Source: Collinsella sp. (lineage in GTDB: Bacteria > Actinomycetota > Coriobacteriia > Coriobacteriales > Coriobacteriaceae). Taken from it: a stretch of 64,000 nt of DNA. Position 1 is the stretch's first letter. Every line of letters starts with the position of its first letter. Of the stretch, positions 9,489 through 17,425 are shown one piece after another. The DNA is taken from the NCBI GenBank assembly GCA_019419455.1, contig DXZW01000014.1, forward strand, positions 49,074 to 113,073, in the 5' to 3' direction. The position numbers and the translations under genes were made by a program. Under the pieces are notes generated by a model, which saw nothing but the letters and a program-made list of their open reading frames with translations, searched no databases and was not told the origin of the DNA.

Positions 9489-9747
9489 CACGATTAACCT
9501 CGTATTTCAGGCCTCGTTCATCCCTTAATAGGAATCCATAATCAACCAAGTACCGCCTCAACACGGCATAATCAGGATAGAGCTGTGACAGCACACGATT
9601 AACCTGAAGCTCCGTATAACTTGTATTTAATTCAAAGAAAGAGACGGCCCATAGCAGCATGATTCTTTTATAGCTTTCCTTTTTTGGAATTGAAACCAGC
9701 TCGCCATTCTTGAGAAATCGTTTTTTAAAGTCTATTAGCTCATCCAT
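9466..9747 (-). CDS. DUF2087 domain protein, possible regulator
   Basis: A 93-residue protein. It carries the DUF2087 pattern: a basic N-terminus (IPKKESYKRIMLLWAVSFFELNTSYTELQVNRVL) followed by YPDYAVLRRYLVDYGFLLRDERGLKYEVN. In other bacteria this domain occurs alone or at the C-terminus of ArsR/HTH regulators, and it is thought to be a winged-helix-like module. It is the first gene of the AT-rich operon. The start ATG 9747 follows GGAGG at good spacing. A regulatory role is inference; it could also be a partner protein of the modifying enzyme. Confidence 0.75.
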   Translation of the reverse strand: MDELIDFKKRFLKNGELVSIPKKESYKRIMLLWAVSFFELNTSYTELQVNRVLSQLYPDYAVLRRYLVDYGFLLRDERGLKYEVNRDVHGIES

Positions 9748-9822
9748 TCACATCCTCCATTTCATACGCATCTAATACTAAAAATGCATACGCTTTAGCT
9801 CATCGCATTCAGCTTCTTTATT

Positions 9823-9841
9823 CGAACTAAACTCGAACTAA
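9823..9841. promoter_or_regulatory. Direct repeat upstream of the radical SAM operon
   Basis: CGAACTAA occurs twice, at 9823-9830 and 9834-9841, with an 11-bp period, in the gap between the DUF2087 start and the upstream small gene. Its position fits an operator or activator site; no regulator can be assigned. Confidence 0.3.
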
Positions 9842-9847
9842 TCAGAA

Positions 9848-10066
9848 TTATTTGCTCAGACACTCTTCGAAAGCTCGTTTTTCACTCTGAGTAAAATGCC
9901 CTTCCCAGTCAGTCCACGAACAGGAAGGCAACTCACAACGAGCGGAGTCGAAGCCCTCTGCCGTCGGTCGCTCAAAATGCACGATAACCTTTTCGATATC
10001 GCCATCTGTAATCAGGTCAGAATGAATGACCTCGGTTCCATCTTCGAATGTCATATACGGGTACAT
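9848..10066 (-). CDS. Small hypothetical protein, 72 residues
   Basis: Starts at ATG 10066 (MYPYMTFEDGTEVIHSDLI) behind GAGGTGG at about 8 nt. The product has a compact beta-rich pattern with VEKVIVHFERP-like strands (here IEKVIVHFERPTAEGFDSAR) and a Trp pair in SCSWTDWEGHF, and ends in a charged helix. It has two Cys and no signal peptide or membrane segment. I do not recognise the family. It lies at the right edge of the AT-rich island on the same strand as the radical SAM operon, but about 100 nt upstream of it. The longer open frame upstream was rejected because it lacks a ribosome binding site. Confidence 0.6.
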   Translation of the reverse strand: MYPYMTFEDGTEVIHSDLITDGDIEKVIVHFERPTAEGFDSARCELPSCSWTDWEGHFTQSEKRAFEECLSK

Positions 10067-10240
10067 CACGTAAACCACCTCGCAAACATAAATCCAGTTT
10101 AGCATCAAGCTATTGCACCAAAGACAGCAGGCCCCCTTGATGAGTTGATGGTATCTGTTAAATGTCACGTACGATTCACATCTGGTGGGTACCCTGATGG
10201 CTACACGAAACGAAGCAGATTTACACCGGGAGGACCCCGT

Positions 10241-11203
10241 ATGACAACCAAGTACACCGACGCGCCGCGCACGCGCGTCATGACGCCGGCATCGCTCAAC
10301 AACGGCGTGCACGAGAACCATTCCATCGGACAGACCATGGCCATCGCGCCCAAAAAGGGCCTGTTCGACGACATTTCCATTCCCCAAATCATCGCCGGCG
10401 CCGCAGCTGCCGCCACGAGCGTCGCGCTTGCTTCAAAGATCGGCATTGCCGGCTCGGTGATTGGTGCCGCTGTGAGCTCAGTCATCACTGTTGTGTCCTC
10501 GCAGGTCTATCGCCACTTTATCTCCGCCAGCGCCGAAGCAATCAAGGGCACGCATGCCGCTGTCGACTACCCTGCCGGCGCCTACGAGCCCGTTGAACCC
10601 GATGTCGAGGAGCACCTAGGTGGCGCCGCGACCACGCAGGAGATGCGTCAGGTTGCAGGTCGCGCGACCACGGCGCGCGTCGCCCCCAACAGCCTGCGCG
10701 CCAAGGCAGCGGCAGAGCGCAGCCAGACGCAAAAGAAGGTCATCGTCTTCTCGATCGCCATCGCCATCGTCGCGGTCATCGCCTGCGCCGGCGCCATCCT
10801 TATCACCACTGCCGGAGAGGGTCTGGGTGAGCGCCCCGAGCCAATCCTTTCGTCGCGCACGACCGAGAGCGATGCAAATGGCACCGCCCAGTCACAAGAT
10901 CAGCAGGCACAGACGGACGACGCACAAGACAGTTCTACCTCTGCCGATTCGTCATCGAACACCCAAAACCAATCGCAGGACACCGATTCTTCTGCGTCCA
11001 ACAGTGGCACGCCGTCCGGCACGACCGACTCAAGCCAAACGACTGACGGTTCGCATCCGAGCACGGGCGGCCAGACGAGCGACAGCACTTCGGGAACGGG
11101 CACAGCAGACGGCAGCAACACCAACAGCTCGAACAGCTCGAGCGGAACCGCGTCCGGCACGGCATCCGACAACTCGAGCCAAGGCACGGCATCGGGCAAC
11201 TAA
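10241..11203 (+). CDS. Membrane protein with long Ser/Thr/Gly-rich extracellular tail
   Basis: A 320-residue protein with start ATG 10241 behind GGGAGGA. Residues about 44-88 form an Ala/Gly/Val-rich hydrophobic region (IIAGAAAAATSVALASK and on to SVITVVSSQVYRHFIS). Residues about 163-188 form a clear single transmembrane segment (KKVIVFSIAIAIVAVIACAG). From about residue 200 to the end the sequence is almost only Ser, Thr, Gly, Asp, Asn and Gln. This suggests an anchored protein with a flexible, possibly glycosylated or wall-spanning tail, or a low-complexity spacer. No enzymatic motif is seen. A terminator follows. Confidence 0.7.
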   Translation: MTTKYTDAPRTRVMTPASLNNGVHENHSIGQTMAIAPKKGLFDDISIPQIIAGAAAAATSVALASKIGIAGSVIGAAVSSVITVVSSQVYRHFISASAEAIKGTHAAVDYPAGAYEPVEPDVEEHLGGAATTQEMRQVAGRATTARVAPNSLRAKAAAERSQTQKKVIVFSIAIAIVAVIACAGAILITTAGEGLGERPEPILSSRTTESDANGTAQSQDQQAQTDDAQDSSTSADSSSNTQNQSQDTDSSASNSGTPSGTTDSSQTTDGSHPSTGGQTSDSTSGTGTADGSNTNSSNSSSGTASGTASDNSSQGTASGN

Positions 11204-11239
11204 GCACATTTTCCTCTCATAGATAACCGGCCTGTATAA

Positions 11240-11272
11240 CGGGCGCGAATCGACAGCGGTTCGCGCCCGTTT
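11240..11272 (+). terminator. Hairpin terminator after the Ser/Thr-rich membrane protein gene
   Basis: GGGCGCGAA pairs with TTCGCGCCC across a 10-nt loop, followed by GTTTG. The T run is short. Confidence 0.65.
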
Positions 11273-11343
11273 GCCTTGGGCGCCGCCATGGCGAACGCTA
11301 TGCGATGGTAAGATGCTTTACATGTGTAAAGAGGAGATTTGCC

Positions 11344-12627
11344 ATGAGCAAGACAATAGTTAGGCCCACGCTTTCGCTGGGCAACCACATCTATCTGTAT
11401 CGCCTGCTACGCGATGCGATTGGATGCGGCAAGCAAACGTTTATGACGCAGGTCGAGGAGGCACTCGTCGCGGGCGATATGACGGCCTACGACCTGGGCT
11501 TTGAGTCCACGCGCGAGTTGCTCGAAGAGCTTGACGACTGCATTAAGCTGACCGTCTTTAAGGGCGGGCGTCTGTATGCCACCGTCATCGCCAACGAGGC
11601 TTGGGATGCCGCTCTCGCCAAGGGCGAGGACAAGCCCAAGGCAGCCAAGGGAGCCAAGCAGTCCTACAAAAAGAAAAAGCGCGGTGAGAAGGACCTGAAG
11701 GCTGTGCGCCCCAAGCACGTTAAGCGCGCCGAGCCCGAGCCCGTGGCCGAAGTCGCCCCGGAACCCGAGCCCGAGACGGAGATCGAAGTCGCTATTGTGG
11801 TAACAGCAGAAGCCGAACCAGAAATCGCCGTCACGACCGATCCCGAAGTCATATCCGAGCAGGAAGCCACTGCTGAGTTCAACGAAGCGTCCAAGTCGAC
11901 AACCGAAGAAGCCGCTGACCAACCCGAGACGCCTGCGTTCCAAAACAGCGATGTCTTTGGCAACGAGGCCGAGGACGATCAGCCCGAAGAACTCGCAGAA
12001 CAGGACGCTACCGAGGCGGCATCGGAGCCCGAGGCACCGCAGCCCGCCATCTCGCTCACGGCCGTCTATGACCCCGAGAACGCCAACGCCGGCATCACCA
12101 CCATGGCATCCACGCCCATCGAGGCAAAGCCGTCTGTCGAGGCAGAGGACGCCCCGCAAGCCGACGCCAAAACCGAGACTGAAGACACATCCGTCTCCGT
12201 GGAACCGACAGATTCCGCAGTTAAGCCGGAACCGGCGCCCGAGTCTGCACCCGTCATCGAGTCCGCATCCGCACCTGTCTATGACCAAATTCCCGCACCG
12301 GTACCGGCTTCGGTACCCGCAGCACCGACCATCCCCGAGGACTTCCCCGTCGATTTCGCAACCGAGGTCTTCTGCCCCGGCCCGTTGCTGCACCAGCTGT
12401 CGACCTATCTCCCCTACGGCGCCGACACCCTCGGCATCGTCGGCGAGTACTACTGGATCGCCCGCGAACGCGGCACCATCGAGGCCGCGCGAAACCGCGC
12501 AATCTTCCCCCTGCGCTACACGCAGGCCGGCGAGCGCCACGAAGTCACCGTGCGCATCCGCCGCAACACCACCGGAGGCCTCGGAGCCACCTGGACCGTC
12601 GACAAGGTTGAAGAATCCAACGAATAG
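11344..12627 (+). CDS. Two-domain protein with acidic Pro/Glu/Ala linker, function unknown
   Basis: A 427-residue protein with start ATG 11344 behind GAGGAG. Three parts are visible. Residues about 10-85 are a conserved-looking N-terminal domain (LGNHIYLYRLLRDAIG, then YDLGFESTRELLEELDDC) whose helix-helix-strand pattern recalls a winged-helix of the LOTUS/OST-HTH type. Residues about 100-330 are a Lys-rich patch followed by a long Glu/Pro/Ala/Thr-rich disordered linker. Residues about 340-427 are a C-terminal globular domain (GPLLHQLSTYLPYGADTLG, then RIRRNTTGGLGATWTV). No signal peptide or membrane helix. An RNA- or DNA-binding role is only a guess. A strong terminator follows. Confidence 0.7.
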   Translation: MSKTIVRPTLSLGNHIYLYRLLRDAIGCGKQTFMTQVEEALVAGDMTAYDLGFESTRELLEELDDCIKLTVFKGGRLYATVIANEAWDAALAKGEDKPKAAKGAKQSYKKKKRGEKDLKAVRPKHVKRAEPEPVAEVAPEPEPETEIEVAIVVTAEAEPEIAVTTDPEVISEQEATAEFNEASKSTTEEAADQPETPAFQNSDVFGNEAEDDQPEELAEQDATEAASEPEAPQPAISLTAVYDPENANAGITTMASTPIEAKPSVEAEDAPQADAKTETEDTSVSVEPTDSAVKPEPAPESAPVIESASAPVYDQIPAPVPASVPAAPTIPEDFPVDFATEVFCPGPLLHQLSTYLPYGADTLGIVGEYYWIARERGTIEAARNRAIFPLRYTQAGERHEVTVRIRRNTTGGLGATWTVDKVEESNE

Positions 12628-12628
12628 C

Positions 12629-12671
12629 AAAACGCGGCGAACGTCACAAAAACGTTCGCCGCGTTTTTTTA
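12629..12671. terminator. Strong terminator, likely bidirectional
   Basis: GCGGCGAACGT pairs with ACGTTCGCCGC around an ACAAAA-type loop, with a run of seven T on the plus strand and AAAA on the other side. It ends the gene at 11344-12627 and may also stop minus-strand transcription from ettA. Confidence 0.85.
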
Positions 12672-12701
12672 TTTTCCCAGGTTGAGCATAAGTTCGTGTG
12701 A

Positions 12702-12720
12702 CAAAGGGGCTGTCCCTTTG
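12702..12720. repeat. Small hairpin with the GGGACAG-type motif
   Basis: CAAAGGG and CCCTTTG flank a GCTGT loop just after the ettA stop (minus strand). The core TGTCCCTTT recurs at 32590-32650 and 33318-33328, suggesting a dispersed short element. Confidence 0.4.
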
Positions 12721-12730
12721 CCACATCAAA

Positions 12731-14410
12731 CTAGTCCCTGGTAAGTTTCCTGTGGATACGATGCGGCTGGGCTGCGTCCTCGCCCAGGCGCTCGATGCGG
12801 TTGGCCTGATAGGCCTCGAAGTTACCCTCAAACCAATACCAGTTGCCCGGGTTCTCATCGGTGCCCTCCCACGCCAGGATGTGCGTGGCGACGCGGTCCA
12901 GGAACATACGATCGTGGCTAATGACCACCGAGCAGCCCGGGAACTCGAGCAGCGCCGCCTCGAGCGAGGACAGCGTCTCGACGTCGAGGTCGTTCGTGGG
13001 CTCGTCGAGGAGCAGCAGGTTGCCGCCCTGCTTGAGCGTAAGCGCCAAGTTCAGACGGTTGCGCTCGCCACCGGAGAGTACGCCAGCGCGCTTCTGCTGG
13101 TCCTGGCCCTTAAAGCCAAAGCTCGCCACATAAGCGCGGCTCGGAACCTCGGTCTCGCCGACCATCATGTGGTCCAGGCCGTCCGAGACGACCTCCCACA
13201 AGTTCTTATCGGGGTCGATGCCGGAACGGTTCTGGTCGACATAGGAGATCTTGACGGTCTCACCCACCTCAAGCTCGCCCGAAGTCAGCGGCTCCAGACC
13301 CACAATCGTCTTGAACAGCGTGGTCTTACCGACACCGTTGGGGCCGATGACGCCCACGATGCCGTTGCGCGGCAGGGTAAACGAAAGGTCGTCGATGAGC
13401 ACACGGCCATCGAACTCCTTGTGCAGATGATGGGCCTCGAGCACCTTGTTGCCCAGACGCGGGCCCACAGGGATGCGGATGTCGGTCCAGTCGAGCTTCT
13501 GGCTTGCGCGGGCCTCGGCCTCCATCTCCTCGTAGCGAGCCAGGCGGGCCTTGTTCTTGGCTTGGCGAGCCTTGGGCGAGCTGCGCACCCACTCGAGCTC
13601 GGCCTCCATGCGCTTGGCAAGCTTGGCATCGCGGTTACCCTGAGCCTCGATACGGGCGGCCTTGGTCTCCAGATACGTGGAGTAGTTGCCCTTGTAGGGA
13701 TAAAGGTGACCGCGGTCGACCTCGCAGATCCACTCGGCAACGTTATCCAGGAAGTAGCGATCGTGCGTGACGGCAAGCACCGCGCCCTGGTAGTTGTGCA
13801 GGAAATGCTCGAGCCACAGGATCGACTCGGCATCCAGGTGGTTCGTGGGCTCGTCGAGCAGCAGCAGATCGGGAGCCTCGAGCAGCAGCTTGCACAGGGC
13901 CACGCGACGGCGCTCGCCGCCGGAAAGCACATTGACCGGCATGTCGGAATCGGGCAGTTGCAGGGCGTCCATGGCCTGGCCGAGCTTGGAATCGATATCC
14001 CAGCCGTCGGCGGCATCGATCTCGTCCTGGAGCTTGCCCATCTCGGCCATGAGGGCGTCCATGTCGCAATCCGGGTCGCACATCTCCTCGCCGATCTTGT
14101 TGAAGCGATCGACCTTGGCGATCATATCGCCAAACGCCATGCGCACGTTCTCGATGACGGTCTTGTCGTCGTCGAGCGGCGGCTCCTGCTGCAGGATGCC
14201 CACGGTGTAGCCGGGAGTGAGCCTGGCATCGCCGTTGGAGACCTCCTCGATACCGGCCATGATCTTGAGCAGGGTCGACTTGCCCATACCGTTGGGGCCC
14301 ACGACGCCGATCTTGGCACCGGGATAGAAGCTCAGGGTCACGTCGTCAAGAATCACCTTGTCGCCATGGGCCTTACGAGCCTGATACATCTGGTAGATAA
14401 ACTCCGCCAT
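12731..14410 (-). CDS. ettA: ABC-F protein EttA, energy-dependent translational throttle
   Basis: A 559-residue ABC-F ATPase without membrane helices. It binds the ribosomal E site and gates early elongation in response to the ATP/ADP ratio (family knowledge from E. coli EttA). Seen: two nucleotide-binding domains with Walker A GPNGMGKST and GPNGVGKTT, signatures LSGGERRR and LSGGERNR, and Walker B LLLLDEPTNHLD and LLLLDEPTNDLD. The first domain carries the arm insertion, and the charged interdomain linker contains WVRSSPKARQAKNKARL. The N-terminus AEFIYQMYQARKAHGDK is characteristic of EttA. The length matches the family. Confidence 0.95.
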   Translation of the reverse strand: MAEFIYQMYQARKAHGDKVILDDVTLSFYPGAKIGVVGPNGMGKSTLLKIMAGIEEVSNGDARLTPGYTVGILQQEPPLDDDKTVIENVRMAFGDMIAKVDRFNKIGEEMCDPDCDMDALMAEMGKLQDEIDAADGWDIDSKLGQAMDALQLPDSDMPVNVLSGGERRRVALCKLLLEAPDLLLLDEPTNHLDAESILWLEHFLHNYQGAVLAVTHDRYFLDNVAEWICEVDRGHLYPYKGNYSTYLETKAARIEAQGNRDAKLAKRMEAELEWVRSSPKARQAKNKARLARYEEMEAEARASQKLDWTDIRIPVGPRLGNKVLEAHHLHKEFDGRVLIDDLSFTLPRNGIVGVIGPNGVGKTTLFKTIVGLEPLTSGELEVGETVKISYVDQNRSGIDPDKNLWEVVSDGLDHMMVGETEVPSRAYVASFGFKGQDQQKRAGVLSGGERNRLNLALTLKQGGNLLLLDEPTNDLDVETLSSLEAALLEFPGCSVVISHDRMFLDRVATHILAWEGTDENPGNWYWFEGNFEAYQANRIERLGEDAAQPHRIHRKLTRD

Positions 14411-14595
14411 TTGCCTGTTTTATCCTTTCTACCTGCTGTTTCCCTATTCTTGTTTTCGTTTTAGTGGAAACGAAATGAGGCAACCAGCTCTGAAATTTAA
14501 CGAAAAAGGGGCATGGTTGCCCACACCCCCTAATACTACCTGGGAAAAGTCCCCCGGAACACACTATGAACTGCGTACGCTAGTTTTCCGCAACC

Positions 14596-15300
14596 TTAGC
14601 GAACGGCTCGCTGCGATTTGCGCCACAGCAGATACGAATAGACGTAGGCAGCGCCAGCTGAACCAAACGTCAGCACCGCAATCACCGCGGCGACGACTTC
14701 ACTCGAAAGCACGCTGCCCGCCACGCCCATCACAATCAGGCCAACACCCAGCACCATAAAGCAGGCACCGCCAAAGCGCTGCGTACGGCGCCAGTTCTCG
14801 GGATCGGCAAGCGCCCAGGGCGTCTTGATACCGAGCGTATAGTTCTGCTTCACACGCGGCAAGTAGTTGCCTACGCCGATGAACAGCAAACCGACAGCAC
14901 CGGAAATCAGCACGTTGACCGAACCGACCGCCGGCACCACGCCCCAGACCGTAAGCTCTCCCAGCCAGCTTATGGCGCACATGAACAAGGTGAAGGCAAT
15001 TACGAAGCCCTGATAGAACTTACCCGAGGTTCGATATGCCTCACCTTTGGGATCGACGCGCGGCACCACGCAGAACATTGCGAGAAGCGCCAGAGGCAGC
15101 ACGCCGAGCGCGGAGGCCATCCAGCTAGGACCCCAACCGTCGACAGCGCCGTTCGCGCCCCAGTGCGTGGGAATCTGCGCAGGCAAGCTCGGCATCACCA
15201 TGAGGTGCGCTACGACATTGGCGACGCACAGAGCGACCAGCGCAATCCACACGCGCGACGATACCCCTGTGGGGTGAATGCCCTTGTTTTCGTTATTCAT
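14596..15300 (-). CDS. sdpI: SdpI-family membrane protein with DUF1648
   Basis: A 234-residue membrane protein with about six hydrophobic segments. The N-terminal part has the DUF1648 motif LPAQIPTHWGANGAVDGWG. The C-terminal half is SdpI-like (VGNYLPRVKQNYTLGIKTPWALADPENWRRTQRFGG). In Bacillus, SdpI is the immunity protein for the SdpC toxin and also sequesters its repressor SdpR at the membrane. The start ATG 15300 overlaps the stop of the upstream ArsR gene by 8 nt, so the pair forms an operon like sdpRI. No SdpC-like toxin gene is visible here, so the protein may act in cell-envelope stress signalling. The symbol is by family. Confidence 0.85.
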   Translation of the reverse strand: MNNENKGIHPTGVSSRVWIALVALCVANVVAHLMVMPSLPAQIPTHWGANGAVDGWGPSWMASALGVLPLALLAMFCVVPRVDPKGEAYRTSGKFYQGFVIAFTLFMCAISWLGELTVWGVVPAVGSVNVLISGAVGLLFIGVGNYLPRVKQNYTLGIKTPWALADPENWRRTQRFGGACFMVLGVGLIVMGVAGSVLSSEVVAAVIAVLTFGSAGAAYVYSYLLWRKSQRAVR

Positions 15301-15571
15301 CCTTATCACCTTCATTGTTTGTAAAACCCATAAACCAGCCAATTAAATCCTGCATGACGGTGGTGTTTAAGCTGTATACGATGTTTTGGCCATGGCGCTC
15401 GTCGGTCACCAACCCGGCGTTTTTAAGCGTCGCCAAGTGATGGCTCAGCGACGGCTTACTGATATCGAAATGCTTGGCAAGCTCCCCCGCCGTGCAATTG
15501 CCCTCGCGCAGCAGTTCCAAAATGCGCCGCCGCGTAGGATCGGCCAGCGCCTTAAAACCCTCTCCCGGCAT
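15293..15571 (-). CDS. sdpR: ArsR-family repressor, SdpR-like
   Basis: A 92-residue winged-helix regulator: ALADPTRRRILELLREGNC, then AGELAKHFDISKPSLSHHLATLKNAGLV with the recognition helix, then a beta-wing (ERHGQNIVYSLN). It has no Cys pair for metal sensing. The start ATG 15571 follows AGGAGG. It is co-transcribed with the sdpI-like gene. By analogy with Bacillus, it represses its own operon until captured by the membrane protein. The symbol reflects the family and context, not demonstrated function. Confidence 0.85.
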   Translation of the reverse strand: MPGEGFKALADPTRRRILELLREGNCTAGELAKHFDISKPSLSHHLATLKNAGLVTDERHGQNIVYSLNTTVMQDLIGWFMGFTNNEGDKDE

Positions 15572-15750
15572 AAGACCTCCTCTCAGCACCCCTCATGACG
15601 CGCACACTATACTCGATATTTAGATGTTTGTCTAACTATCTAATCGAAATGCTTCAAACCACATCAAAGTAAGCGCCATCGCAACCTATGGGCGATTACC
15701 TATAATGGCGATAGCTAAAACACGATTCGCTTCCCCATCGGAGGATGTCT

Positions 15751-16548
15751 ATGACCGAAACCGCAGCCGCAACTCCCAACGAGACACGCGACACCAAGCT
15801 CGAGATCATCATGGGCCGCGAGGCACTCGATAAGCTCGCCAACTCCACAGTGCTGGTGCTCGGCTGCGGTGGCGTGGGCTCCAATTGCTGCGAGGCACTC
15901 GCCCGCGGCGGCATCGGTCATTTCGTCATTCTGGACAAGGACATCATCGCGCCCAGCAATATCAATCGCCAGGCCATCGCCTTTCACAGCACCATCGGCA
16001 AGCGCAAGATCGATGTTATGGAAGCCATGATCCACGACATCAATCCAGCCGCTACCGTCATCAAGCGTACCGAATACCTGCTGAGCGACAACATCGACGA
16101 GTTTTTCGCGAGCGTTTTGGAGCAGACGGACGGCAAACTTGACTACGTCATCGACGCCATCGACACCATCTCGGCCAAGCTCACCATTGCCAAATATGCT
16201 CAGGACCACGACATCCGTTTGGTTAGCTCCATGGGCGGGGCCAACAAACTCCATCCCGAGTGCCTCCGATTTGCCGACATTTTCGATACGGTACGTGACC
16301 CCATGAGCCGCATCATGCGCAAAGAATGTAAGAAGCGCGGAATCAAGAGCCTACATGTACTGTTTAGCTGCGAGGAATCGGTTAAGACACAGCCCCGCGA
16401 CCCTTCCAACATCCACGAGCGCACCGAGCTGGGAACCGCCAGCTTTATGCCGCCCATCATGGGCCAGATGATCGCCGGCGAGGTTATCCGCCAGATCAGT
16501 GGGCGCGGCACCGAGCACGTGCGCGCCGATGGCCAGCGCCTGGACTAG
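15751..16548 (+). CDS. tcdA: tRNA threonylcarbamoyladenosine dehydratase
   Basis: A 265-residue E1-like enzyme that cyclises t6A to ct6A at position 37 of tRNAs using ATP. Seen: the nucleotide-binding motif VLVLGCGGVGSNCCEALARGG, the DKDIIAPSNINRQ ribose/Arg motif, DYVIDAIDTISAK and the C-terminal GTASFMPPIMGQMIAGEVIR. These match the TcdA/CsdL family and its normal length. The start ATG 15751 is preferred over ATG 15745 because GGAGG lies 6 nt before the former and would be too close to the latter. Followed after 14 nt by the TatD gene. Confidence 0.92.
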   Translation: MTETAAATPNETRDTKLEIIMGREALDKLANSTVLVLGCGGVGSNCCEALARGGIGHFVILDKDIIAPSNINRQAIAFHSTIGKRKIDVMEAMIHDINPAATVIKRTEYLLSDNIDEFFASVLEQTDGKLDYVIDAIDTISAKLTIAKYAQDHDIRLVSSMGGANKLHPECLRFADIFDTVRDPMSRIMRKECKKRGIKSLHVLFSCEESVKTQPRDPSNIHERTELGTASFMPPIMGQMIAGEVIRQISGRGTEHVRADGQRLD

Positions 16549-16562
16549 CAGGATGTCCTGCG

Positions 16563-17345
16563 ATGGAACCGCAATTCTTTGACACGCATTGTCATCTTGA
16601 TTTGATGCTCGGCCCCGATACTGCAGCCAGCGAGTCGGCGGCGTTGGGTCTGGGGCTCTTTGACTGCGGGGTCGACCCACGCGACTTTTCGGCCGCAAAC
16701 GAGCGCGCCCGTCGCCAACCAAGCATCATCGCCGGCGTTGGGCTTCACCCCTGGTGGCTCGCCGACGGCCGCTGCGGTCCCGCCGAAGTCAACCTGCTTT
16801 GCGAGTTTGCTGCCCAAGAGCGCTACATCGGCGAGGTGGGACTCGACTTTTCCGCATGCTTTGCAGGAAGCGAGCCGCTACAAATACAGGCGCTTGACCG
16901 GCTCTGCGATGCGCTCGTGCAGCATCCTCTTGTCGGGCGTGTGATATCAATTCACGCCGTTCGTTCGGCAGGAGCCGTACTGGACGTCCTCGAATCGCAT
17001 GGACTACTCATCCCAAACTCCGACTCCCCCGCTATCATCTTCCACTGGTTTAGCGGCACTTCGGACGAACTCGCCCGCGCGCGTAATGCGGGCTGTAATT
17101 TTTCCGTCAACGAACGCATGCTTGCGTCTAAACGTGGACGCGAATATGCCCGACAGATTCCACTCGACCGTCTACTGCTCGAGACCGATGCGCCGGCCGA
17201 GCCAAACACAGAAACAAGCGCACAGTCGCTCATCAGATCGCTCACAAGAGCCTCAGGACGCATCGCCTCGCTCAAAAACTGCGACGCTAAGCACATTGAG
17301 TCGGCAGTTTTAGCAAATGCGCGCTCTGTATTTGACCTTCGCTAA
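16563..17345 (+). CDS. TatD-family metal-dependent hydrolase
   Basis: A 260-residue TIM-barrel hydrolase, the family of 3'-5' DNases and related phosphoesterases. The metal ligands are present: FDTHCHLD at the N-terminus, the Glu in GEVGLDF, the His in SIHAVRS, the His in IIFHWFSG and LLETDAP at the end. Lengths in the family are 250-265 residues. It lies 14 nt after tcdA and probably shares its transcript. The exact substrate is not predictable; TatD, YcfH and YjjV types are all possible. Confidence 0.88.
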   Translation: MEPQFFDTHCHLDLMLGPDTAASESAALGLGLFDCGVDPRDFSAANERARRQPSIIAGVGLHPWWLADGRCGPAEVNLLCEFAAQERYIGEVGLDFSACFAGSEPLQIQALDRLCDALVQHPLVGRVISIHAVRSAGAVLDVLESHGLLIPNSDSPAIIFHWFSGTSDELARARNAGCNFSVNERMLASKRGREYARQIPLDRLLLETDAPAEPNTETSAQSLIRSLTRASGRIASLKNCDAKHIESAVLANARSVFDLR

Positions 17346-17355
17346 CCCCTGTGGG

Positions 17356-17404
17356 CAAAAAATGCCAAGGGACATGCGAATCGCACAACGCAGTCCCTAT
17401 TGGC
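17356..17404 (-). terminator. Terminator at the end of the Amadori-type operon
   Basis: On the minus strand GCCAATAGGGACTGCG pairs imperfectly with CGCATGTCCCTTGGC and runs into ATTTTTT. It lies about 20 nt after the FGGY kinase stop and closes the ten-gene operon. Confidence 0.75.
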
Positions 17405-17425
17405 AGGCAGTACAATTCGGCAGCA

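Noticed and set aside
5690..10070. Prophage or integrative element
   Set aside because: No integrase, phage structural gene, tRNA insertion or flanking attachment repeat is visible around the AT-rich island.
10067..10387. Upstream extension of the small gene at 9848-10066
   Set aside because: It runs antisense into the next gene's start and lacks a ribosome binding site; ATG 10066 has GAGGTGG.
11407..12858. 483-codon minus-strand frame opposite the acidic-linker protein
   Set aside because: Antisense of a repetitive Glu/Ala/Pro region; product is a Gly/Leu/Arg-rich artefact without a start site.
12698..14464. Long plus-strand open frame (588 codons) across ettA
   Set aside because: It is the antisense of ettA, which shows complete ABC-F motifs; GC-rich third positions create long antisense frames here.
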